39,405 bases of DNA from Pseudoflavonifractor sp. MSJ-30 (lineage in GTDB: Bacteria > Bacillota > Clostridia > Oscillospirales > Oscillospiraceae): NCBI RefSeq assembly GCF_018918045.1, contig NZ_JAHLPU010000068.1, positions 1-39,405 of the forward strand. The letters run 5' to 3'. The notes beneath the pieces are model-generated. The model worked only from the letters and a program-made list of their open reading frames with translations. It had not been told where the DNA came from and made no database searches. A program made the position numbers and the translations under genes. The number at the start of each line of letters is the position of its first letter. The first letter of the stretch is position 1. Positions 24,423 through 30,596 of this stretch are shown here, one piece after another.

Positions 24423-25412
24423 ATGCTGTTTAAAGAAGATACCGTTGCCCGCGCCGATGCCATGGCCATCCGTCAAGGCGTTGGCTTCTATCGATGGACC
24501 CATGATCTGGTGGAGATCACCGGTAAGGATGCCCTGGAGGTGCTGCAAAAAATCTACATCAGCGACCTGTCCAAGGTGCCTGTCGGAAAGTCCAAATACA
24601 CCGCCTCTCTGGATGAACAGGGAGAGATCATCGATGATGTGATCGTCATGCACATGGCTGACGGCCTGTACTGGGTCTCTGACCTGTATGGCCCCCGGCT
24701 GCTGCCCTGGATCGAAAAGCACAAGGGGAACGCCGACATTCAGGCGAAAATCATCACCTACAACTGGGACATGTACGCCGTGCAGGGCCCGGACAGCCTG
24801 AAGGCCATGAATGCCCTGCTGGACGCACCGGTGGACGAGCTGAAACGCTTTGCCATCTGTGAAAGAAAAATCGGGGATATTCCCGTTTATATCCACCGCT
24901 CCGGCTTCACCGGGGAAAACGGCTATGAGATTTACGCCGCCTTTGACCAGAGTCAGGCCATCCACGATGCCGCTTTGAAAGCCGTGGAAAGTGTTGGCGG
25001 CCGGGAACTGCAAACTTTGGAGGTCTATGTCCGCTCCATTCCCATGGAGAAGGGCTTCGCGCTGAAGCAGGATTTCAAGCACCTGAGTCCCTGCGAATGC
25101 GGCCTGGGCTGGGCTGTAGCCACCGAGAAAGACTTCATCGGCAAAGAGGCCGCCCTGGAACGGAAGGCCAACCCCAAATACCGGATGGTGGGTCTGGAAT
25201 TCTCCCGGGAATCCACGGAGGACATTTCCATCTGGGAGCGGGTGTACTGGTATGGCGTAGAGGTGGGCCGCTGCGCCCAGACCATCTACGGCTACACCGT
25301 GGAAAAGAATATCGGCTTCGCCACAGTCCGGGCAGATGTCCCCGACGGTGCGGAGCTGACCGTCGGCTGCAACGATTCGCCCGCTGTTGTCGTAAACAAG
25401 GTTTTCTGCTGA
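24423..25412 (+). CDS. GcvT-like aminomethyltransferase/demethylase paralogue
   Basis: A 329-residue protein of the GcvT fold. Landmarks are GEIIDDVIV (with the folate-site Asp of GcvT), the RSGFTGENGYEIY turn, PMEKGFALKQDF, CGLGWAV and DFIGKEAAL. Family members move one-carbon groups to tetrahydrofolate: the glycine cleavage T-protein, sarcosine and dimethylglycine oxidases, DMSP demethylase (DmdA) and aryl-ether demethylases (LigM, DesA). No gcvH or gcvP is nearby, so it is not the glycine cleavage T-protein of a local operon. Between a putative substrate-binding protein and two dehydrogenases, a THF-dependent demethylation role is plausible. AGGAGGTG precedes the start. Confidence 0.8.
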   Translation: MLFKEDTVARADAMAIRQGVGFYRWTHDLVEITGKDALEVLQKIYISDLSKVPVGKSKYTASLDEQGEIIDDVIVMHMADGLYWVSDLYGPRLLPWIEKHKGNADIQAKIITYNWDMYAVQGPDSLKAMNALLDAPVDELKRFAICERKIGDIPVYIHRSGFTGENGYEIYAAFDQSQAIHDAALKAVESVGGRELQTLEVYVRSIPMEKGFALKQDFKHLSPCECGLGWAVATEKDFIGKEAALERKANPKYRMVGLEFSRESTEDISIWERVYWYGVEVGRCAQTIYGYTVEKNIGFATVRADVPDGAELTVGCNDSPAVVVNKVFC

Positions 25413-25422
25413 GGAGGACATT

Positions 25423-26184
25423 ATGGGAAGATTAGATGGTAAAGTCTGCATCGTGACCGGCGCTTCCGCCGGGATCGGGCGCGCCACGGCGGAGCTGTTC
25501 TGCCGCGAGGGCGCGAAGGTCGTGGCGGTCGCCCGCCGCGAAGAATGCCTGAAGGAGTTGGCCGAGGAATGCAAGGATGCTCCCGGTGAAATGACGTGGT
25601 ACGCGGGCGACGTCGGCGCCACGGCGGTAGCCGTGGGCATGGTGAAAAAGGCAGTCGAGACGTTTGGACGGTTGGACGTTGCCGTCAACTGCGCGGGCGT
25701 GATGGACGACAATACCGCCATTGCCGATATGTCGGATGAAATGCTGGAAAAGACGTTCCGCATCAACACGTTCGGCCTGATGTACGGCCTGCGCGAGGAA
25801 TGCAAACAGTATCTAGCACAGGGCGACGGCGGTGTAATCGTCAACATCTGCTCCGTCGGCGCAACGCACCAGACCGCGGGCGCGGCCTACTGCGCGAGCA
25901 AGGGCGCGGTGCTGGCGGCGACGAAGAACACGGCGTTCATGTACATGGAGGAGGGCATCCGCTGCAACGCGCTCTCGCCCGGCGGCGTCGTGACCGATAT
26001 TCCGCTGGTCATGCCGCCCGCCGACGAGTTCGGCTTCGGCAGGACCAGCAAGCTGCTGGACTTCTCCGGGGAGCTTGCCATGCCGGAGGATCTGGCGGAT
26101 GCCATTTTGTTCCTGGCCAGTGACCAGTCCCGCTACGTCAACGGTGAAGAACTCAAGTGTGACGGCGGCTGGACCTGTTTCTAA
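25423..26184 (+). CDS. Short-chain dehydrogenase/reductase (classical SDR)
   Basis: A 253-residue classical SDR: TGASAGIG cofactor loop, NCAG structural motif, catalytic Ser in NICSVG, YCASK catalytic Tyr/Lys, and the usual C-terminal RYVNGEELKCDGGW. The residue pattern (VARREE after strand 2) leaves NAD or NADP preference unclear. It starts 10 bp after the GcvT-like stop, with AGGAGG. Arginine codons are mostly CGC, whereas neighbouring genes mix CGG and CGC, and GCG/CGC-rich wording dominates the first two thirds. This suggests a different origin or a mosaic gene. Substrate unknown; relatives include hydroxysteroid and polyol dehydrogenases. Confidence 0.9.
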   Translation: MGRLDGKVCIVTGASAGIGRATAELFCREGAKVVAVARREECLKELAEECKDAPGEMTWYAGDVGATAVAVGMVKKAVETFGRLDVAVNCAGVMDDNTAIADMSDEMLEKTFRINTFGLMYGLREECKQYLAQGDGGVIVNICSVGATHQTAGAAYCASKGAVLAATKNTAFMYMEEGIRCNALSPGGVVTDIPLVMPPADEFGFGRTSKLLDFSGELAMPEDLADAILFLASDQSRYVNGEELKCDGGWTCF

Positions 26185-26190
26185 CGTCCC

Positions 26191-26216
26191 GGGCCGCCCC
26201 CATAAGGGGGCGGCCC
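26191..26216 (+). other. Intercistronic hairpin inside the SDR operon
   Basis: A perfect 11-bp stem GGGCCGCCCCC/GGGGGCGGCCC with a 4-nt loop lies between the two SDR genes, followed by ATAAAAATC. With no real U tract it is more likely an mRNA-stability or partial-termination element that lowers expression of the second SDR. Confidence 0.55.
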
Positions 26217-26238
26217 ATAAAAATCAGGAGGTATCAAC

Positions 26239-27078
26239 ATGAAGAAAACCATCACAGTGGTAACCGGCGGTCACGGCGGCATGGGAAAGGCCATCTGCAA
26301 GGAGCTTGGCAAGGACTCTGCCATTGTCCTGGCCGGACGGAATGAAAAGAAAATGGCCGCCGCAAAGGAACAGTTTGAGGAACTAGGTATTGAAAGCTAC
26401 ATCTGCAAAACGGATATTTCGGATGCCGTCCAGGCAGAGGCTCTGGCGGCCTACGCCGCTTCTCTGGGCGAGGTCAGGCGGGTGATCCACACCTCCGGCG
26501 TTTCCCCCAGTGACACAGGTACGGAGAACATCATCCGGATCAACGCGGTGGGTACCGTGAACATGGTCAAGGCCTTTTATCCGGTTCTGGCCGAGGGCGG
26601 CGTCATGATCAATTTTTCCTCTGTGGCGGCCTATACCATGCCTCAGACAGAGGAATGGACCCAGGCCTTTGAATGCTGGGATCAGCCGGACTTCTACGAC
26701 AAAATGCTGGCTCTGGCCGGAGAAGCCGAGGATGAGGAAAGCGAGTTTTTCCGTGCCGGTCTGGCCTATGCCATGTCCAAAAAATTTGTGATCTACTTTA
26801 CCCAGAAGAATGTTTCCCGGTTTGCGGAAAAGCACTGCCGCATCCTCTCCATTTCTCCCGGCTGCTATCTGACCCCCATGCACCAAAAGCTCATTGACAA
26901 CCAGCCGGAAACCGCAGAAAACCAGCTGGAACTGATTCCGGCGGGACGCTGGGGCCATCCCTATGAAATGGGTGCGCTGACGGCGTTCCTGTGTTCTGCC
27001 GGTGCCGGATACATCAACGGCGTGGACATTCTCGCCGACGGCGGTCAGAACGCCGGGGTTTTTGTCCCGCAGATTTGA
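26239..27078 (+). CDS. Short-chain dehydrogenase/reductase, second paralogue
   Basis: A 279-residue SDR. The cofactor loop is TGGHGGMGKA, an unusual form of TGxxxGxG with two extra Gly-His positions; the active-site Tyr/Lys is YAMSK, and the C terminus has GAGYINGVDILADGGQ. A stretch of about 35 residues before the YxxxK (EWTQAFECWDQPDFYDKML) is longer than in classical SDRs and would line the substrate pocket. AGGAGG precedes the ATG at 26239. It closes the operon and is followed by a bidirectional terminator. Confidence 0.88.
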   Translation: MKKTITVVTGGHGGMGKAICKELGKDSAIVLAGRNEKKMAAAKEQFEELGIESYICKTDISDAVQAEALAAYAASLGEVRRVIHTSGVSPSDTGTENIIRINAVGTVNMVKAFYPVLAEGGVMINFSSVAAYTMPQTEEWTQAFECWDQPDFYDKMLALAGEAEDEESEFFRAGLAYAMSKKFVIYFTQKNVSRFAEKHCRILSISPGCYLTPMHQKLIDNQPETAENQLELIPAGRWGHPYEMGALTAFLCSAGAGYINGVDILADGGQNAGVFVPQI

Positions 27079-27087
27079 CAGGCACAT

Positions 27088-27125
27088 AAAACGGGCGGCG
27101 CTCCAATCGGAGTGCCGCCCATTTT
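27088..27125. terminator. Bidirectional terminator between converging SDR genes
   Basis: The stem GGGCGGCGCTCC/GGAGTGCCGCCC (27093-27104, 27109-27120) is flanked by AAAA and ATTTT and serves both the operon on the plus strand and the third SDR on the minus strand. Confidence 0.85.
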
Positions 27126-27146
27126 GAAGGGATGAACCGGGCAAAA

Positions 27147-28016
27147 TCAGTTGGGTGCGGCGTCCAGCGCATCTGTTTCCCAGACGCTGCTCATGCCGTA
27201 GTCAAAATAAATGATCTGACCACTCATATAAGAGAAGATCTGACTGCCGATGGCGACCAGAGGATAGCCCATTTCCTCCGCGGTTGCCCAGCGACCGTTC
27301 CAGCTGTCCAGAAAAATCGCCTCAATGACGGCCTTTCCCTCGGCTGCGTCGCCGTTTGGCGAGGTGTTCCGGTTAAACTCATCGGTCAGTCCCGTGATCG
27401 TATTGCCGGGATTGATGGCATTCAGGCGAATTTTGCGGTCGATGTATTCCGGCGCGTGGACTTTCATTTTGACATACGTGCACAGGCACTGCTTGGAGAA
27501 GACATAGCCGTTCTGAATGACATCAGGGTGCGCGGCATACCAGTCGAGCGCAGCCTCATAGCTCGGGGCATTTACGACTGCTGCGCAGTCTGCAAAGGCA
27601 TCCTGCCAGCCAAAGCCGCCGGTCGAGGCGATGATATTGACAGAGCCGTTCTCCGCAATTTTTGGCAGCGTCTTTTCCAGCAGATATTTGTGACCGAGGA
27701 AATTGACCTTCTGCACCTCCAGCGCATTGGAGGCATCCGCTTTCAGCGCGATACCGTGGCAGAGGAACATGGCATCGATCGTTTCCGGCAGCGCATCTGC
27801 AAGCGCATCCAGATCCGCCTTGACGCCGAAGTCGGCGTACAGCTCGCCTGCGACTGGAAAATCCAGCTTACTGTGCCGCCCGTTGCGGCGGCAGATCGTA
27901 TAAACGTTTGCCCCGAGCTCCTGCAGCAGCCGTGCCGCAGCCAGTCCCATGCCGGAGTATGCTCCGGAAACGACAACCGTTTTTCCCTCATATCCAAACA
28001 GGTTTTTCAGATCCAT
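27147..28016 (-). CDS. Third short-chain dehydrogenase/reductase (3-alpha-HSDH/coniferyl alcohol dehydrogenase-like)
   Basis: A 289-residue SDR beginning MDLKNLFGYEGKTVVVSGAYSGMG, with the TGxxxGxG loop varied to SGAYSGMG. The catalytic Tyr/Lys is GYVFSK, and FNRN plus an extended region before it match the group annotated as coniferyl-alcohol dehydrogenase or 3-alpha-hydroxysteroid dehydrogenase. The ending VWETDALDAAPN is polar. The ribosome binding site GAAAGGAAAAC is fair. It lies downstream of the small DUF1858-like gene beyond a strong terminator and has no obvious promoter, so expression may depend on termination control. Confidence 0.85.
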   Translation of the reverse strand: MDLKNLFGYEGKTVVVSGAYSGMGLAAARLLQELGANVYTICRRNGRHSKLDFPVAGELYADFGVKADLDALADALPETIDAMFLCHGIALKADASNALEVQKVNFLGHKYLLEKTLPKIAENGSVNIIASTGGFGWQDAFADCAAVVNAPSYEAALDWYAAHPDVIQNGYVFSKQCLCTYVKMKVHAPEYIDRKIRLNAINPGNTITGLTDEFNRNTSPNGDAAEGKAVIEAIFLDSWNGRWATAEEMGYPLVAIGSQIFSYMSGQIIYFDYGMSSVWETDALDAAPN

Positions 28017-28041
28017 ATTGTTTTCCTTTCATGCAGCATAC

Positions 28042-28071
28042 AAAAAGGAGCCTGTGGTCAGGCTCCTTTTT
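28042..28071 (-). terminator. Strong terminator between DUF1858-like and SDR genes
   Basis: The stem AAAAAGGAGCCTG/CAGGCTCCTTTTT (28042-28054, 28059-28071) has a 4-nt loop and a T5 tail. It sits 12 bp after the small gene's stop and 26 bp before the SDR start. Confidence 0.9.
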
Positions 28072-28082
28072 GGCTTCGGTAA

Positions 28083-28295
28083 TTACTCGATCGCCTGAAG
28101 CTCCTTGTCCAGTTCCTCCAGATGGGGCTTGAGGAACGCCGACTGCGGGAAGCTGGCGAGCTTGCGCAGCGTCAGGCCGCCAACCAGCTTCATCTGGGGA
28201 TTCTTGGAAGCATCAGGGCTGTACTTATCCAGAACCGCTGCCGCCGCCGGATTCTTCAGAATGTCCTTTACCTTGCTGTCGAGAGAAAATGCCAT
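28083..28295 (-). CDS. Small helical DUF1858-like domain protein
   Basis: A 70-residue protein: MAFSLDSKVKDILKNPAAAAVLDKY, then an NPQMKLVGGLTLRKLASFP segment and a helical tail. The first helix pair resembles DUF1858-type domains that in Clostridia occur alone or fused to hydrolases and oxidoreductases, but the CxxC-type cysteines of DUF1858 are absent, so metal or cluster binding is unlikely. AGGAGG precedes the ATG. It is the first gene on a transcript that may continue to the third SDR, suggesting an accessory or docking role. Confidence 0.65.
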   Translation of the reverse strand: MAFSLDSKVKDILKNPAAAAVLDKYSPDASKNPQMKLVGGLTLRKLASFPQSAFLKPHLEELDKELQAIE

Positions 28296-28328
28296 AATTG
28301 TTTACCTCCTGTTTCTGATTATGGTCAT

Positions 28329-28373
28329 ATTATACAAAACATTCTCCCAAAGTGACAGCCTGCAAAGTGCAGG
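28329..28373 (-). promoter_or_regulatory. Promoter of the DUF1858-like gene with palindrome
   Basis: The minus-strand -10 TATAAT (28329-28334) is perfect but the -35 position reads TGTCAC, a poor match. A palindrome CCTGCA/TGCAGG (28359-28373) lies just upstream. As at the divergent operon, this looks activator-dependent, but the palindrome is unlike the TACAAATTGTA boxes. Confidence 0.5.
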
Positions 28374-28440
28374 ATTTACAAACGCCCTGCCCCAACAATC
28401 TGACGGGTATCCCGTGGCATAAAAGCGCCGGGGCTGTGCT

Positions 28441-29415
28441 TTATTCCGTCAGATCGAATTCCTTCCAGAACTCCCGCATGGCTCTGCCGCAGGCTTCCGG
28501 GTTTACATAAAAGCTCATGGCGTGCCCCGCACCGGGGACCACCACCAGCCGCTTCCGGGCGGCGCAGGCCCGGTAGTTCCGGTAGGTCATCTCAATGGGC
28601 ACAAAATGGTCCTCCGTGCCGTGGATGAAGAGAACAGGGATGCCGGTCTGCTTCATAGCCGTCAGGGTGGAATAGCTGCTGGTGGTCATATGGATCTTCT
28701 TCCGGAAATTCCGGTCGATCATATAGCTGCGCAGCCATGTGTAATTCAGGTGCAGATTCTTTTTGGCCACATGGCCCACAATGTCTCTGGGAGAGGTAAA
28801 GCCGCAGTCGGCAATGATGCCGCGGACGCTTTCCGGCATGGACAGTCCCGCCGCCATGAGCACCGTGGTGGAACCCATGGAGATGCCGGCCAGGTAAATG
28901 GGCAGGCCGAAATTCTGCCTGTCGGCCCAGATGGCCCACTGCTGGCAGTCGCTGCGCTCCAGAAGGCCGAAGCCCAGATAATCCCCCTGACTGTCCCCAT
29001 GGGCCCGCTGCTCTACCAGCAGCACATTGCAGTGGTTTTCCAGCCAGAAGGGGGCTACGAGGCCAAAATCCCGACTCCAGGAGGAACGCCAGCCGTGGAA
29101 GGCGATAATCAGCCGCCGGGGGTATTTGCAGGTCAGCAAATGGCCCTTCAGGGTCAGGCCGTCCGCGGAGCGGATGGTCACATCCTGCCGGGGCAGGGCC
29201 TCCAGAGCCTCCATGGCCTTTTTCCGGGCCGCGGAGAATCCGCCGTCCGATTTTTTCTTGCCGGAGACATTGAAGAATCGGCTGTAGCCGGGAATCTTCC
29301 GGTCCATGGCCAGATCCGTCATGGCCTTGCTGGCCCCGCAGCTCACCGCCGCCGCGCCCACACCGATCCCGGCCAGGGCCCCCAAAGCGATGGCCGCCGC
29401 TGTCTTTTTCTGCAT
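28441..29415 (-). CDS. Alpha/beta hydrolase, N-terminally membrane-anchored
   Basis: A 324-residue alpha/beta-hydrolase. Serine nucleophile in GISMGS, acid in HGTEDHFVP, and catalytic His in GAGHAMS. The oxyanion region is FHGWRSS. The first 25 residues (KKTAAAIALGALAGIGVGAAAVSCG) form a hydrophobic signal anchor, or perhaps a lipoprotein signal ending near SCG. About 70 residues of linker follow before the core. It is probably a serine peptidase-, esterase- or acylase-like enzyme acting at or outside the membrane. The start at 29415 follows AAGGCGG; alternative starts at 29448 and 29484 lack good sites. Confidence 0.82.
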   Translation of the reverse strand: MQKKTAAAIALGALAGIGVGAAAVSCGASKAMTDLAMDRKIPGYSRFFNVSGKKKSDGGFSAARKKAMEALEALPRQDVTIRSADGLTLKGHLLTCKYPRRLIIAFHGWRSSWSRDFGLVAPFWLENHCNVLLVEQRAHGDSQGDYLGFGLLERSDCQQWAIWADRQNFGLPIYLAGISMGSTTVLMAAGLSMPESVRGIIADCGFTSPRDIVGHVAKKNLHLNYTWLRSYMIDRNFRKKIHMTTSSYSTLTAMKQTGIPVLFIHGTEDHFVPIEMTYRNYRACAARKRLVVVPGAGHAMSFYVNPEACGRAMREFWKEFDLTE

Positions 29416-29509
29416 GGTAGTACCGCCTTTCCGATTTTTCTTCAGCATACCGTTTCTTTCTAAACTGAGAAGAAAGTTTCGCATCGCGCTCTTTGCGTTT
29501 TTTAGATTT

Positions 29510-29538
29510 ATTATAAACGAAAAAGGTCAAAAAGGGAA
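29510..29538 (-). promoter_or_regulatory. Promoter of the alpha/beta hydrolase gene
   Basis: The minus-strand -10 TATAAT (29510-29515) is perfect; at 17 bp the -35 reads TTCCCT, weak. It is divergent from the toxin-like promoter at 29558. Confidence 0.5.
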
Positions 29539-29557
29539 TCCCATTCTCTGCCGGGAA

Positions 29558-29586
29558 TTGACAATTTCTTCATCCTCTGATAAAAT
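29558..29586 (+). promoter_or_regulatory. Promoter of toxin-like peptide 2
   Basis: Plus strand TTGACA, 17 bp, TAAAAT. The leader, about 85 nt long, includes a stable CCCGGTCC/GGGCCGGG hairpin before the ribosome binding site AAAGGGGGTGAG. Confidence 0.75.
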
Positions 29587-29675
29587 GATCCCGGTCCTTT
29601 ACAGGGCCGGGAAGGGCATTGCCATAATACGGATAAGGCGGTCTGCTACATCTCCTGCAAAAGGGGGTGAGCTCC

Positions 29676-29759
29676 ATGCCAATTACTTTGACTGTACATA
29701 TTGGTATTTTTACCATTACAATCACTGTAAAACGCGGAAACCGCCACTCTGCCAAGTGA
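29676..29759 (+). CDS. Putative type I toxin-like 27-residue peptide
   Basis: The peptide starts MPITLTVHIGIFTITITV, an uninterrupted beta-branched, hydrophobic stretch, and ends in the basic KRGNRHSAK. A strong site (AAAGGGGGTGAG) precedes the ATG. The last eight codons are inside an imperfect hairpin (29737-29766) that, read on the other strand, ends an antisense RNA; a second hairpin with TTTT follows (29794-29825). This is the layout of the locus at 4965-5294, though the two peptides are unlike in sequence and this one is less clearly a membrane helix. I do not recognise the family; a regulatory or attenuation leader peptide is the alternative. Confidence 0.5.
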   Translation: MPITLTVHIGIFTITITVKRGNRHSAK

Positions 29760-29827
29760 CGGTTTCTCATGTTTCGTGAAAAACTGAATCTCTGAGCAGA
29801 CCGCTTTTATCGGCAATGCTCTTTTCA
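29729..29827 (-). ncRNA. Putative antisense RNA (type I antitoxin) 2
   Basis: From the promoter at 29833-29861 a leftward RNA would start near 29827, form a 5' stem GAGCA/TGCTC (29794-29821), and end at the GAAACCG/CGGTTTC hairpin (29737-29766) followed by CGCGTTTTA. It would be about 100 nt and overlap the last third of the small ORF. Confidence 0.6.
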
Positions 29828-29832
29828 TATTT

Positions 29833-29861
29833 ACTATACCACACCCCGTCTGAAACGTCAA
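29833..29861 (-). promoter_or_regulatory. Antisense RNA promoter 2
   Basis: Minus strand TTGACG (29856-29861), 17-bp spacer, TATAGT (29833-29838). Confidence 0.7.
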
Positions 29862-29880
29862 GGCGGGGTGTTTGCTTTTT
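29841..29880 (+). terminator. Plus-strand terminator at the end of the toxin-like locus
   Basis: The stem ACACCCCG/CGGGGTGT (29841-29848, 29864-29871) is followed by TTTGCTTTTT on the plus strand. It would stop read-through into the opposing CYTH gene; its loop carries the antisense -35 region. Confidence 0.7.
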
Positions 29881-30452
29881 CACGGTCTCAGGGCCAAGGC
29901 CCGGGCCAGCTTGCTTTTGGGTTCGGGCGTCAGGCCGTAGGTCTCCGCCAGGAACGCGCCAAAGGCAAGGGTATCTTCCTTACTCCCCCGCTTCAGCTCG
30001 GCCTCCACCTCGCACAGAGGCTCTTCCCGTCCGCCGCCGAGCAGCGCGCCCTCGTCCAGCGCCAGCTCCATTTCCGAAGCGCCGTAGGCAACCCGGCAGG
30101 CGAGCCGGGTAAATCTTGCCCCGCAGGTCGGGGCGACGCCGCCGGACACCAGTTCCTCCAGCTCTTTGGGCGCGCCGGCAGCGATCAATGCCGGGACAGC
30201 CGACAGGATATCCCCGCAGGCGACCTCCCATTCGCCCCGCTCCAGCCCCCCGCCGGGGGTTTTCAGGGTGCAGACGCTTTTTCCGTTTTCCAGACGCCGC
30301 CGCAGCGTCCACCGGCGGGCGGACAGAGCGCCGTCAGCCGCGTCATAATAGGTCGTTTCCATGGTGATGGTCTCAAAGGGGCCGCAGGCCGCCTTCAGCG
30401 CCGCCATTGCTCTGGGGGAAGAACGGTATTTTACCTCAAATTCGCTTGCCAT
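29880..30452 (-). CDS. CYTH domain protein (triphosphate tunnel metalloenzyme)
   Basis: A 190-residue protein. EFEVKY at residues 4-9 is the ExExK signature of CYTH domains, which bind divalent metal and triphosphate. Basic and acidic strands follow as expected: TYYDAADGALSARRWTLRRRL, CTLKTP, EMELALDEG and CEVEAELKRG. Likely activities are hydrolysis of inorganic triphosphate or of a nucleoside triphosphate. It is a single-gene unit with a consensus promoter and AGGAGG site. Confidence 0.87.
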   Translation of the reverse strand: MASEFEVKYRSSPRAMAALKAACGPFETITMETTYYDAADGALSARRWTLRRRLENGKSVCTLKTPGGGLERGEWEVACGDILSAVPALIAAGAPKELEELVSGGVAPTCGARFTRLACRVAYGASEMELALDEGALLGGGREEPLCEVEAELKRGSKEDTLAFGAFLAETYGLTPEPKSKLARALALRP

Positions 30453-30487
30453 AAGGCCTCCTGAAGGGAAAAATTTGCTTTTCCCGT

Positions 30488-30516
30488 ATTATACCTCGGA
30501 GAATTTCCCATTGCAA
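30488..30516 (-). promoter_or_regulatory. Promoter of the CYTH gene
   Basis: Minus strand TTGCAA (30511-30516), 17-bp spacer, TATAAT (30488-30493). Confidence 0.75.
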
Positions 30517-30596
30517 GCATCTTGTTCCGACGGTTTTTCGATTCCCGGAATGCTACATTGGGCCTGTACGAAATCTATGAGAGGAGCGCTGTACTT

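Noticed and set aside
24423-25412. Glycine cleavage system T protein
   Set aside because: The fold is right but no gcvH or gcvP is adjacent, and the neighbours are dehydrogenases and an unknown protein; a paralogue is more likely.
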